From Bacteroidales bacterium (lineage in GTDB: Bacteria; Bacteroidota; Bacteroidia; Bacteroidales; UBA932), in NCBI GenBank assembly GCA_017551405.1, contig JAFZLP010000056.1, forward strand, positions 1 to 14,262: a stretch of 14,262 bases of DNA, written 5' to 3'. The translations under genes were made by a program, and so were the position numbers. The notes beneath the pieces are model-generated. The model saw only the letters and a list, made by a program, of their open reading frames with translations. It was not told the origin of the DNA and ran no database searches. The stretch's first letter is position 1, and each line of letters opens with the position of its first letter. Below are positions 1-7,343 of the stretch, one piece after another.

Positions 1-1130
1 AAGGTGAGCGGGCGGTTGTCGGCCGCGGCGGGAAGCCGGAAGCCGTATTCAATGAGCACCGATTTCCTGGAATGGTCGCCGCCGTACATGGCGCGTATCT
101 GCGGAAGCGTGACGTGGCTTTCGTCGATGAAGGTGACGAAGTCCTTCGGGAAATAGTCTATGAGGCAGAAGGGTCTCTGGCCGGGCTTGCGCCCGTCGAG
201 ATAGCGGGAATAGTTTTCTATGCCGGGGCAGTAGCCCATCTCCTTTATCATCTCGAGGTCGTTTTCCACCCTCTGAAGCAGGCGCTTGGCCTCCAGGGGC
301 TTGCCTATGCTCTCGAAATATTCCGTCTGGGCCTTGAGGTCGTCCTGAATCTGGGAGACTGCCGTGATTGCGCGCTCGCGCGTGGTGACGAAGTTGTTGG
401 CGGGGTAGATGTCCACCATCTCGAGATCCTCGATCTTCGCGCCGGTGACCGGCTCGATGAGCGAGATCGCGTCCACTTCGTTTCCGAAAAATTCGATGCG
501 GACGGCCTCGTCCGAACCGCCCAGGAACACGTCCACCGTGTCGCCCCTGACCCTGAAGGTGCCGCGCTGGAAATCCACCTCGGAACGGGAATAGAGCGCA
601 TCCACCAGCTTGTACAGGAAACCGGTGAGGGTGCGGGTCTCGCCTTTGCGAACGGTGATGGTCTGGGCATGCCAGTCTTCCGGGTTGCCTATGCCGTAAA
701 GGCATGATACCGAGGATATTACGATTACGTCCCTCCTTCCCGACATGAGGGCTCCGGCGGCGCTCAGGCGGAGCTTTTCGATCTGGTCGTTGATGCTCAG
801 GTCTTTCTCGATATAGGTGTCGGTGGTGGGGATGTACGCCTCCGGCTGGTAGTAGTCGTAGTAGCTGACGAAGTATTCCACCGCATTATCGGGAAAGAAG
901 GCCTTGAATTCGCCGTAGAGCTGTGCCGCAAGGGTTTTGTTGTGGCTGAGGATGAGGGCGGGCCGCTGCAGGTTCTGGATGACGTTCGCCATCGTGAAGG
1001 TCTTTCCGGAGCCGGTAACGCCCAGAAGACAGACGTCCCCCACACCCTTGCCGAGCGCCTCGGTGAGCTGCCGTATGGCTTCCGGCTGGTCTCCCGAAGG
1101 CTTGTAGTCTGAAACGAGATTGAATTTCAT
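1..1130 (-). CDS. uvrB: Excinuclease ABC subunit B (partial, C-terminal part beyond the left edge)
   Basis: UvrB is the helicase-like damage-verification subunit of nucleotide excision repair. It is loaded on DNA by UvrA and recruits UvrC for incision in the cytoplasm. The visible 376 residues read without interruption from MKFNLVSDYKPSGDQPEAI. They contain the Walker A loop GVTGSGKT (residues 37-44), the SHNKTLAAQLY motif, the tyrosine-rich beta-hairpin VSYYDYYQPEAYIP (88-101) that clamps damaged DNA, the CLYGIGNPEDW segment (about 143-153), and the DESH Walker B motif (336-339). The last residues seen, ADNRPLT, are in the middle of the protein; the family is usually about 670 residues, so a little under half is missing. 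It begins only 18 bp after the RelA/SpoT-family gene, so the two are probably co-transcribed. I am confident of the family and of the start. Confidence 0.97.
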   Translation of the reverse strand, partial: MKFNLVSDYKPSGDQPEAIRQLTEALGKGVGDVCLLGVTGSGKTFTMANVIQNLQRPALILSHNKTLAAQLYGEFKAFFPDNAVEYFVSYYDYYQPEAYIPTTDTYIEKDLSINDQIEKLRLSAAGALMSGRRDVIVISSVSCLYGIGNPEDWHAQTITVRKGETRTLTGFLYKLVDALYSRSEVDFQRGTFRVRGDTVDVFLGGSDEAVRIEFFGNEVDAISLIEPVTGAKIEDLEMVDIYPANNFVTTRERAITAVSQIQDDLKAQTEYFESIGKPLEAKRLLQRVENDLEMIKEMGYCPGIENYSRYLDGRKPGQRPFCLIDYFPKDFVTFIDESHVTLPQIRAMYGGDHSRKSVLIEYGFRLPAAADNRPLT

Positions 1131-1148
1131 ACCCTGTGCGAATGTGGT

Positions 1149-3239
1149 TTACACCCTGCGGACTTTCAGGACCGTATTCAGCGAGTTGAGCTGTGAGATG
1201 ACCTTGTCGAGCTCCATGTTGGAGGGGACGAGCATGCGGACGGATATCTCGTAGTTGCCGTTGCGGGAATTCTCGCTCACGCTGATGTTGCGCAGCGATA
1301 CCCTGAAGCGGCTGGCTATTTCCGTAATGGAAGACAGGACCGATGCCTCCTTGGTGGCGGTGATGGCGAGGGAAACCATGAATTCGCCCGATGCCGCGCT
1401 TTCCTGCCAGCGCACCTTCTGGATGCGGTAGGGGTACATTTCCATGAGCCTGGATGCGTTGGGGCAGGAGATGCGGTGGATCTTGATGCCCTCGGTGCGG
1501 GTTACGAAGCCGAAGACGTCGTCGCCGAACACGGGATTGCAGCATTTGGCCAGCCTGTAATCCAGGCCCCTTACATTCCTGGCGTTCAGCACCAGGATTT
1601 CGTCTCCGCCGGAGCTGTAATTGAGGCTGTGGTCCACTTCGGGAATCAGGCCGTGGTCGGTTCCGGCGGCGAGGGCCTCCCTTTTCTGGAGGATGAAGGC
1701 CTTGATGTCGTTCACGTCGATCACCTCCCTGGCGATATCGGCCATGAAGGGTATCACTGAAGTGTATTTGCGGGCCTTCATGAAGTCTTTCTGGAAGTCG
1801 TCTGGCCATTCCAGCTTCCAGTTCCTGAGCCTTCTTTCCAGCATCTCCCTGCCGTTCGCGGCGAGTTTCCTCTCTTCGGCGTCGAGTTCCTGTTTTATCT
1901 TGGTGCGGGCCTTTGAAGATACCACCCAGTTAAGCCATTCCCTGGAGGGATGCTGGTTCTTGCCGGTGATGATTTCCACTACGTCTCCGGTGTTGAGCTT
2001 CTCCTTGATGGAGACGCCCCTGCCGTTCACGCGGCCCCCTATGCAGTGGGTGCCGATGTTGGAGTGGATGTTGAAGGCGAAGTCCAGCACCGACGAGCCT
2101 GCGGAAAGGATCCTCAGCTCTCCGGACGGGGTGAATACGAATATCTCCCTTGAAGGCGGCTGGGGAAGGTCTTCCGCCTTGACGTCTGCGGGATGCTCGA
2201 GCGCGTAGCGGACCGATGAGAGCCAGCGGTCGAGGTTCGCCTCGTGCTGCACGCCCTTGTACGACCAGTGCGCGGCGGAGCCGCTCTCGGCCTCTTCGTC
2301 CATGCGGGTGGTGCGTATCTGCACCTCGACATAAGCGCCCCGTTTGTTCTTGACCGTGATGTGCAGGCTTTCGTAGCCGTTGGGCCTGGGGGTGGTGAGC
2401 CAGTCGCGCAGGCGCGAAGTGTCCGGCTCGTATTCTTCCGTAACGTAGCCGTACACTTTCCAGCAGAGGTCCTTCTCCTTTACGGGATCGGGCTCGCATT
2501 CGATTATGAAACGTATGGCGAACACGTCGTAGACCCCTTCGAAAGGCACTTTCTGCACCTGCATCTTGCGGTAGATGGAGTATGCCTTCTTGGTGCGTAT
2601 CTTGAGCTTGTACTCGATGCCGGCCGAGGACAGCTTCTGCTTGAGGGGTTCGATGAACTCCATCATCAGGCGCTCCCTGTCGCGTTCGGTGGCTTTTAGC
2701 TTGTTGGTGATGGCGCGGTATTGCTCGGGCTCGGCGTAGCGGAAGTAGATGTCTTCCATCTCGCTCTTGACGTTGTAGAGCCCCAGCTGGTGGGCGAGCG
2801 GGATGTAGAGCATCAGGGTCTCGAGAATCTTCTGGTCCCTGGAGCTCTTCGGGAAGATGGACAGGTTGCGCATGACCTCCAGGCGGTCGGCGAGCTTGAT
2901 CACCGCCACGCGGGGGTCCGTGCTGTACTGGACTATGAGTTTTTTGTATTTCTCGGCCTCGAGCCGGGTATCCCTCGGCTTGATGGTGGAAATCTTGTTT
3001 AGCCCGTCCACCATCGTGAGGATGTCCTGCGAAAAGCCGCCGGTGTCCAGGTCTTTGTGCTTCCTGGTCGCCTCGTGGAGATAGACGGCGGCCACGCACT
3101 CCTCCGGAAGGCCCATTTCATTGGCCACGATGGACGCCACGTTGTCGGCATGGCTGATGAACGGGGTGCCGTCGCTGCGCACCTCGTCCTTCAGGGCCTC
3201 CATGGCGAGAGCCCGTGCTTTCAGGACCGTTTCTTCCAT
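1149..3239 (-). CDS. relA: RelA/SpoT-family (p)ppGpp synthetase with degenerate hydrolase site
   Basis: Cytoplasmic alarmone enzyme of 696 residues that transfers pyrophosphate from ATP to GDP or GTP. Order of domains: HD-type hydrolase domain (about 1-150), synthetase (about 200-330), TGS (about 364-426), helical region, a CC/zinc-finger-like region with Cys566, Cys567 and Cys592, and a C-terminal ACT domain (about 620-696). Synthetase features are intact: KAYSIYRKM, YDVFAIR with Asp238, RLRD at 276-279 in place of the RXKD charge motif of bifunctional Rel enzymes, NGYESLH, and Glu305 in VEVQIRT. The hydrolase site is altered: the expected H-D-x-x-E-D is H55-E-A-T-R-K60, and the Asn of ADRLxNMR is Val122; Arg21, His30, His55 and Asp118 remain. 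I chose the start at MEETVL because the 24-codon in-frame extension crosses the upstream terminator hairpin and reads unlike the family. It is probably a synthetase-only enzyme. Confidence 0.93.
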   Translation of the reverse strand: MEETVLKARALAMEALKDEVRSDGTPFISHADNVASIVANEMGLPEECVAAVYLHEATRKHKDLDTGGFSQDILTMVDGLNKISTIKPRDTRLEAEKYKKLIVQYSTDPRVAVIKLADRLEVMRNLSIFPKSSRDQKILETLMLYIPLAHQLGLYNVKSEMEDIYFRYAEPEQYRAITNKLKATERDRERLMMEFIEPLKQKLSSAGIEYKLKIRTKKAYSIYRKMQVQKVPFEGVYDVFAIRFIIECEPDPVKEKDLCWKVYGYVTEEYEPDTSRLRDWLTTPRPNGYESLHITVKNKRGAYVEVQIRTTRMDEEAESGSAAHWSYKGVQHEANLDRWLSSVRYALEHPADVKAEDLPQPPSREIFVFTPSGELRILSAGSSVLDFAFNIHSNIGTHCIGGRVNGRGVSIKEKLNTGDVVEIITGKNQHPSREWLNWVVSSKARTKIKQELDAEERKLAANGREMLERRLRNWKLEWPDDFQKDFMKARKYTSVIPFMADIAREVIDVNDIKAFILQKREALAAGTDHGLIPEVDHSLNYSSGGDEILVLNARNVRGLDYRLAKCCNPVFGDDVFGFVTRTEGIKIHRISCPNASRLMEMYPYRIQKVRWQESAASGEFMVSLAITATKEASVLSSITEIASRFRVSLRNISVSENSRNGNYEISVRMLVPSNMELDKVISQLNSLNTVLKVRRV

Positions 3240-3244
3240 CGAAA

Positions 3245-3252
3245 CAAAGTTA
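3245..3252 (-). promoter_or_regulatory. Predicted Bacteroidetes -7 box (TAACTTTG) of the relA-uvrB unit
   Basis: The minus strand reads TAACTTTG, an exact match to the Bacteroidetes -7 consensus TAnnTTTG, and it ends 5 nt before the chosen relA start codon. No clear -33 TTTG lies upstream; that space is the AT-rich tail of the preceding terminator. The short distance implies a leaderless or nearly leaderless mRNA. It also supports the chosen start over the upstream in-frame ATG. Confidence 0.55.
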
Positions 3253-3263
3253 AGAAAATATTT

Positions 3264-3301
3264 AAAAAATACGGCACCCGTGCAGAACTGCACAGGTGCC
3301 G
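3264..3301 (-). terminator. Rho-independent terminator of the guaB-to-permease operon
   Basis: A 30-nt hairpin (3272-3301) has a perfect outer 7-bp stem CGGCACC/GGTGCCG, one C-A mismatch, then a 5-bp inner stem GTGCA/TGCAC closing a GAAC loop. On the minus strand it is followed by TATTTTTTAAAT, a U-tract; the plus-strand flank has no T-run, so termination is directional. It lies 24 bp past the stop of the AzgA-type permease gene and just before the relA promoter, so it separates the two minus-strand units. No comparable structure was seen in the gaps inside the five-gene block. Confidence 0.85.
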
Positions 3302-3325
3302 GAATAAACACGGAGCGTCACCGCC

Positions 3326-4651
3326 CTATATGAAGATGTACTTGCAGATGAAGAGCGCCGCGAGTATCCACATCGTTATGGAGATGTCTTTGAACTTGCC
3401 GGCGACGGCATGGCAGATGACGTAAGCGATTACGCCGATGAGAATGCCGTCGGAGATGGAGTAAGCCAGAGGCATGAGGATAATGGTGAGGAATGCGGGG
3501 ATTGCCCTGCAGTAGTCGTCCCAGTGGATGGTCTTGACGGGACCCATCATCATCACACCTACGATAATGAGCGCAGGAGCGGTGGCCGCGCCGGGAATGG
3601 CGAGGAAGATGGGGCTCAGGAAGAGGGCGAGTGCGAAGCAGACAGCGGTAGCGAAGGCAGTGAGGCCCGTACGGCCGCCTTCACCCACGCCGGCGGTGCT
3701 TTCCACATAGGTAGTGGTGGTGGAGGTTCCGAAGCAGGCGCCGGCTACGGTAGCGATGGAGTCTGCGAGGAACATCTTCTCGACACCGGGAATCTCGTCG
3801 TTGCCCTTCTCGATAAGGCCGGCACCCTGATGGACGCCGATGATGGTGCCCATGGTGTCGAACATGTCGATGAACAGGAAGGTGAACACGACTGCGAGCA
3901 TGTCCCAGCTGAGGATCTGGCCCCACTCGAACTTGCAGAAGATCGGGCCGATGCTGTCGGGCATCGAGACGACCGCCTTGGGAAGGGTGGTGATTGCAGC
4001 GCCGGTTGCGGGATCCTTGATGAGGAGGCCGAGGGCGGCGGTGACGAGGATGCCCCAGAGGATGCCTCCGCGCACCTTGGCCATCACGAGGCCGGCGGTG
4101 ATGAAGAGGCCGATCATGCCGAGGAGGGCCTTGCCGTGGGTAAGGTCGCCCAGCGAAACGAGGGTGGCGTCGTTATTCACGATGATGCCGGCGTTCTGCA
4201 TGCCGATGAAGGCAATGAAGAGGCCGATACCCGCGCCGATGGCTTTCTTAAGCGTGCCGGGAATGGCGTTGATGAGCCACGAGCGTACCTTGGTGACAGT
4301 CAGGATGATGAAGATGATACCTTCGAGGAGGACTGCCGTGAGGGCGAACTGCCAGGTGTGACCCATGCCGAGGCAGACCGTGAATACGAAGAACGCATTC
4401 AGGCCCATGCCGGGGGCGAGGGCGAAAGGCTTCTTGGCATAGAGGGCCATCACCAGCGTACCGACGATGGCTGCGAGGGCGGTTGCAGTGAACACCGAAC
4501 CTGCGGGCATTCCTGGCAGAGCGCTGAAGATACCCGGATTGACGGCCAGGATGTAGGCCATCGTCAGGAAGGTGGTCAGGCCCGCAAGGATTTCCGTGCG
4601 GACGTTGTTCTTGGACGGGTCGAACCCGAACAGTTTATGGAATGCTGACAT
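3326..4651 (-). CDS. AzgA/PbuG-type NCS2 purine permease (adenine/guanine/hypoxanthine)
   Basis: Inner-membrane nucleobase:cation symporter of 441 residues, a usual length for the AzgA/PbuG/PbuO branch of the NCS2 group, with many hydrophobic segments. Family hallmarks are TEILAGLTTFLTMAYILAVNP near the N-terminus (about 19-39), PFALAPGMGLNAFF (75-88), DMFDTMGT (262-269) and a stretch with TTTTYVESTAGVGEGGRTG (311-329) that belongs to the substrate and ion path. Members import adenine, guanine and/or hypoxanthine with protons; which of these cannot be read from sequence. Its start lies 3 bp after the stop of the DUF5020 outer-membrane gene, so the two are almost certainly translated from one mRNA, and the terminator follows it. 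Adenine brought in by it could feed the neighbouring Apt. Confidence 0.93.
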   Translation of the reverse strand: MSAFHKLFGFDPSKNNVRTEILAGLTTFLTMAYILAVNPGIFSALPGMPAGSVFTATALAAIVGTLVMALYAKKPFALAPGMGLNAFFVFTVCLGMGHTWQFALTAVLLEGIIFIILTVTKVRSWLINAIPGTLKKAIGAGIGLFIAFIGMQNAGIIVNNDATLVSLGDLTHGKALLGMIGLFITAGLVMAKVRGGILWGILVTAALGLLIKDPATGAAITTLPKAVVSMPDSIGPIFCKFEWGQILSWDMLAVVFTFLFIDMFDTMGTIIGVHQGAGLIEKGNDEIPGVEKMFLADSIATVAGACFGTSTTTTYVESTAGVGEGGRTGLTAFATAVCFALALFLSPIFLAIPGAATAPALIIVGVMMMGPVKTIHWDDYCRAIPAFLTIILMPLAYSISDGILIGVIAYVICHAVAGKFKDISITMWILAALFICKYIFI

Positions 4652-4654
4652 AGG

Positions 4655-5374
4655 CTAGAAGGTCCAGCGGAGACCGGCGCAGGGGTTGCACATGAAGCCC
4701 TTGTTGCCGGCGAAGTTGTATGAAAGCTCGATTTCGGTACCGATGTCGAGATGGTTGGCGAAGGTCTTGCCCAGGTTGAACCAGAGCTGGGGTTCGGTGA
4801 GGACGGAGAACTTTGCGGTGGAACCGTCTGCAAAGATGCTGTTGTTGCCCCAGATATCCATGAAGCCCTTGAAGACGAGGCCCTTGAGCCCGAAGAGGTC
4901 GTTGAAGCCCCAGACGCCGGAGAACTTGATGGGGATGTCGGCACCGCCAACGCCAATGTGATAGTCGTACATGAGGGCCGCGGTGAAGGTCTTGCTGTAA
5001 TCGGCTGAATGGAGGAAATACTTTGCGCCGATGCAGAGGAGGCCTGCGCCCCAGCTGCTGCCGTCATACTCGATATGGCCGCTGAGGTCCTTGAGGGAGG
5101 AGTCCTGCCAGAAGTTGATGCCGCGTTCGATTTCGAAATAGCTGCCGTTTATTGCACTTGCCAGGCCATCAGCCCTCTGCGCCGCGGTGGCGTAGTAGTG
5201 GTCGATGAAGAAGAAAGTGTCACCGAATTCGTCACCCTTGAACATCTCGAAGGTGGTGGTGATGTAGTTGCGGCCGTTGCCGAAATCATAGAAGGTCTGA
5301 ACGTTGGTCTGTGCGAACGCTCCTTGAGCGAAGGCGATCACCGCTGCTGCGGCGAAGAAATGTTTGAGCTGCAT
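4655..5374 (-). CDS. DUF5020-type/Tsx-like outer-membrane protein
   Basis: A 239-residue exported protein. Residues 1-21 form a signal peptide (MQLKHFFAAAAVIAFAQGAFA, cut before QTNVQ). The rest is rich in aromatic residues and in alternating short segments typical of a small beta-barrel (YDFGNGRNYITTTFEMFK, FFFIDHYY, GLRWTF), and it ends in a C-terminal Phe as outer-membrane barrels often do. The pattern matches the Bacteroidetes DUF5020 family, which resembles the Tsx nucleoside channels. Tsx-like function is known only for the proteobacterial relatives; here it is inferred. The gene lies 37 bp after apt and 3 bp before the AzgA-type permease gene, which suggests it lets purine bases or nucleosides through the outer membrane. 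It has two Cys residues near the C-terminus (MCNPC), of unknown meaning. Confidence 0.8.
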   Translation of the reverse strand: MQLKHFFAAAAVIAFAQGAFAQTNVQTFYDFGNGRNYITTTFEMFKGDEFGDTFFFIDHYYATAAQRADGLASAINGSYFEIERGINFWQDSSLKDLSGHIEYDGSSWGAGLLCIGAKYFLHSADYSKTFTAALMYDYHIGVGGADIPIKFSGVWGFNDLFGLKGLVFKGFMDIWGNNSIFADGSTAKFSVLTEPQLWFNLGKTFANHLDIGTEIELSYNFAGNKGFMCNPCAGLRWTF

Positions 5375-5411
5375 AAAATGTAATTTATGAAGTTGATATT
5401 TAATAGGTAGG

Positions 5412-5945
5412 TTAGAGTTTTAAAAGGGAAGTTACCGGCACGCCAACCCTGGACCGTGCCTCGGGGAATTCGCTCGTGAGTTCGATGATGTAGTTGGCGT
5501 AGATTTTCTCTATGCCGAAATGGCTCATGAGCTCGACGGTCGCGGCGCTGGTGCCTCCGGTGGCGAGAAGGTCGTCATGGATGAGCACCACGTCGTCGCT
5601 GCTGAGGGCGTCCTTGTGGATTTCTATCGTGTCCGGTCCGTACTCTTTCTGGTACGTCGCGAAGTACACGTCGCGGGGCAGCTTGCCGGGCTTGCGCACG
5701 GGTACGAATCCGGCGCCGAGCTCACAGGCGATGGCCGCTCCGGCGATGAAACCGCGGGATTCAATTCCCAGTACCTTGGTGATTCCGCAGTCACGGTAGG
5801 TGGAGGCTATTGCCGCTACCATGGCCCTGAGACATTCAGGGTTGCCGTACAGGGTGGTCACATCCCTGAAGAGGACGCCCTTCACGGGAAAATCGGGGAT
5901 GCTTTTGAGGTTTTTAAGGAGAAGCTCCTCCAGAGAATTGTCCAT
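5412..5945 (-). CDS. apt: Adenine phosphoribosyltransferase
   Basis: Cytoplasmic salvage enzyme that converts adenine and PRPP to AMP and pyrophosphate. The 177 residues match the family length. Visible motifs are FPVKGVLFRDVTTLY (19-33), the substrate region GIESRGFIAGAAIA (60-73), VPVRKPGKLP (81-90), and the PRPP-binding loop VVLIHDDLLATGGTSA (119-134) with the Asp124-Asp125 pair; His123 stands where most relatives have a hydrophobic residue. I set the start at MDNSLEELLL; the frame stays open 34 codons further, but that part lies inside the end of the upstream permease gene and is not protein-like. With this start the gap to the permease stop is 4 bp, pointing to one operon. It fits directly with the two nucleobase permeases on either side. 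Confidence 0.96.
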   Translation of the reverse strand: MDNSLEELLLKNLKSIPDFPVKGVLFRDVTTLYGNPECLRAMVAAIASTYRDCGITKVLGIESRGFIAGAAIACELGAGFVPVRKPGKLPRDVYFATYQKEYGPDTIEIHKDALSSDDVVLIHDDLLATGGTSAATVELMSHFGIEKIYANYIIELTSEFPEARSRVGVPVTSLLKL

Positions 5946-5949
5946 TATG

Positions 5950-7308
5950 TTACTTGTTGTTTTCGAGACGGTTGACTTCGAAGTCGACTGAAGTGTCGCC
6001 CTTGGCGTTGGTGCCGAATTCATAATCCTTACCGGGCAGGACGGCATTCAGGATAACACCCACGATGGCTGCGATTGCAAGGCCGGAAAGGGAGGTGAAG
6101 CCGATGGATACGGAGTCGTTGGCGCCGTACTTGATGCCGATTGCGAGCACCAGGATGAGGGCCGCGATGATGACGTTGCGGGAGGCCTTGAAGTCCACCT
6201 GGTTTTCGACGATGTTGCGGACACCCACTGCGCTTATCATACCGTAGAGCACCAGGGAAACGCCTCCGATGGTGGCTGCGGGCATGCAGGCGATGATGGC
6301 CGAGAACTTCGGGCAGAAGGAAAGGACGATCGCGAAAATGGCGGCGATGCGGATCACGCGCGGGTCGTAAACCTTGGTGAGGTTGAGCACACCGGTGTTC
6401 TCGCCGTAGGTGGTGTTGGCAGGTGCGCCGAATACCGATGCGAGGGCGGTTGCAAGACCGTCGCCCATGAGGGTGCGGTGCAGGCCGGGATTCTCGAGGT
6501 AGTTGATTCCGGTGGTCGAGGAGATCGCGCACATGTCGCCGATGTGCTCCATCATGGTTGCGAGAGAGATGGGCAGGATGGCGATGATGGCGGCCACGAT
6601 GAGGCCCCAGTTGGGATTGGAGAACACTGCGATGGCGGTGTTGTCCCACTTGACGGGAAGGCCGATCCAGGCGGCTTCCTTCACCGGGGTGAAGTCACAG
6701 AGGCCAAAGCATGCTGCAACGATGTAGGAGCCGAGCACGCCGAGCAGGATGGGGATGATCTTGATCATGCCCTTGCCCCAGATGTTGGCAACTACGATGA
6801 TGACGATCGCGAGCAGGGCGATCCACCAGTTCTGGGTGCAGTTGGAGATGGCCGAGCCGGAAAGGGTGAGGCCGATTGCGATGATGATGGGACCGGTGAC
6901 GATGGGCGGGAAGAAGCGCATCACCTTCTTGGGCCCGAACCAGGCGAAGAGGCCTGCGAGCACGAAGTACATGAGGCCTGCGCAGAAGACGCCGATGCAG
7001 GCATAGGGAAGGGCCTGTGCCTGGGTGAGGCCGCCGGCCATGCCCATCTGCACCACGGTGGCGTATCCGCCGAGGAACGCGAAGGATGAACCCAGGAATG
7101 CGGGAACCTTCATTTTGGTGCAGAGATGGAAGATGAGGGTGCCGAGACCTGCGAAGAGCAGGGTGGCGCTCATCGAGAGACCGGTGATTACCGGCACCAG
7201 GACGGTGGCGCCGAACATGGCGAACATGTGCTGGAGGCCCAGCGTCAGCATTTTGCCGGTTCCGAGCGACCTTGCATCGAAGACGGCTGTTTGGGTTTGC
7301 TTTGTCAT
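5950..7308 (-). CDS. uraA: UraA-type NCS2 nucleobase permease (probable uracil permease)
   Basis: Inner-membrane proton-coupled nucleobase symporter of 452 residues, of the UraA/PyrP branch, with the strongly hydrophobic pattern expected for 14 membrane segments. Signature regions are LGLQHMFAMFGATVLVP (23-39), GSSFAFLGGY (73-82), MMEHIGD (252-258) and APANTTYGENTGVLNLTKV (295-313). Compared with E. coli UraA, Glu254 and Glu303 fit the substrate-binding Glu241 and Glu290, while Asp258 takes the place of His245. The GEN motif is uracil-like rather than the QN found in xanthine/urate carriers, so uracil is the best guess, although the neighbours are purine genes. It follows guaB by 35 bp and precedes apt by 4 bp. 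A conventional C-terminus extends past the membrane part (residues about 430-452). Confidence 0.9.
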   Translation of the reverse strand: MTKQTQTAVFDARSLGTGKMLTLGLQHMFAMFGATVLVPVITGLSMSATLLFAGLGTLIFHLCTKMKVPAFLGSSFAFLGGYATVVQMGMAGGLTQAQALPYACIGVFCAGLMYFVLAGLFAWFGPKKVMRFFPPIVTGPIIIAIGLTLSGSAISNCTQNWWIALLAIVIIVVANIWGKGMIKIIPILLGVLGSYIVAACFGLCDFTPVKEAAWIGLPVKWDNTAIAVFSNPNWGLIVAAIIAILPISLATMMEHIGDMCAISSTTGINYLENPGLHRTLMGDGLATALASVFGAPANTTYGENTGVLNLTKVYDPRVIRIAAIFAIVLSFCPKFSAIIACMPAATIGGVSLVLYGMISAVGVRNIVENQVDFKASRNVIIAALILVLAIGIKYGANDSVSIGFTSLSGLAIAAIVGVILNAVLPGKDYEFGTNAKGDTSVDFEVNRLENNK

Positions 7309-7343
7309 TTGTTTGTATTAAAATGATTATTTAGGGGAATAAG

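Noticed and set aside
3240..3311. Upstream in-frame ATG that would extend the RelA/SpoT protein by 24 residues
   Set aside because: The extension is encoded by the terminator hairpin and AT-rich tail and precedes a good -7 box; the family-like sequence starts at the later Met.
3410..4648. A 412-codon open frame on the plus strand, antisense to the AzgA-type permease gene
   Set aside because: Its translation is rich in Asp, Glu, Gly and His without any domain, as expected from the complement of a GC-rich membrane-protein gene. The permease on the other strand is unmistakable.
5946..6047. In-frame N-terminal extension of apt by 34 codons
   Set aside because: It lies wholly within the end of the uraA coding sequence and is Ser/Thr-rich with no likeness to Apt; the later Met gives the normal length and a 4-bp gap.
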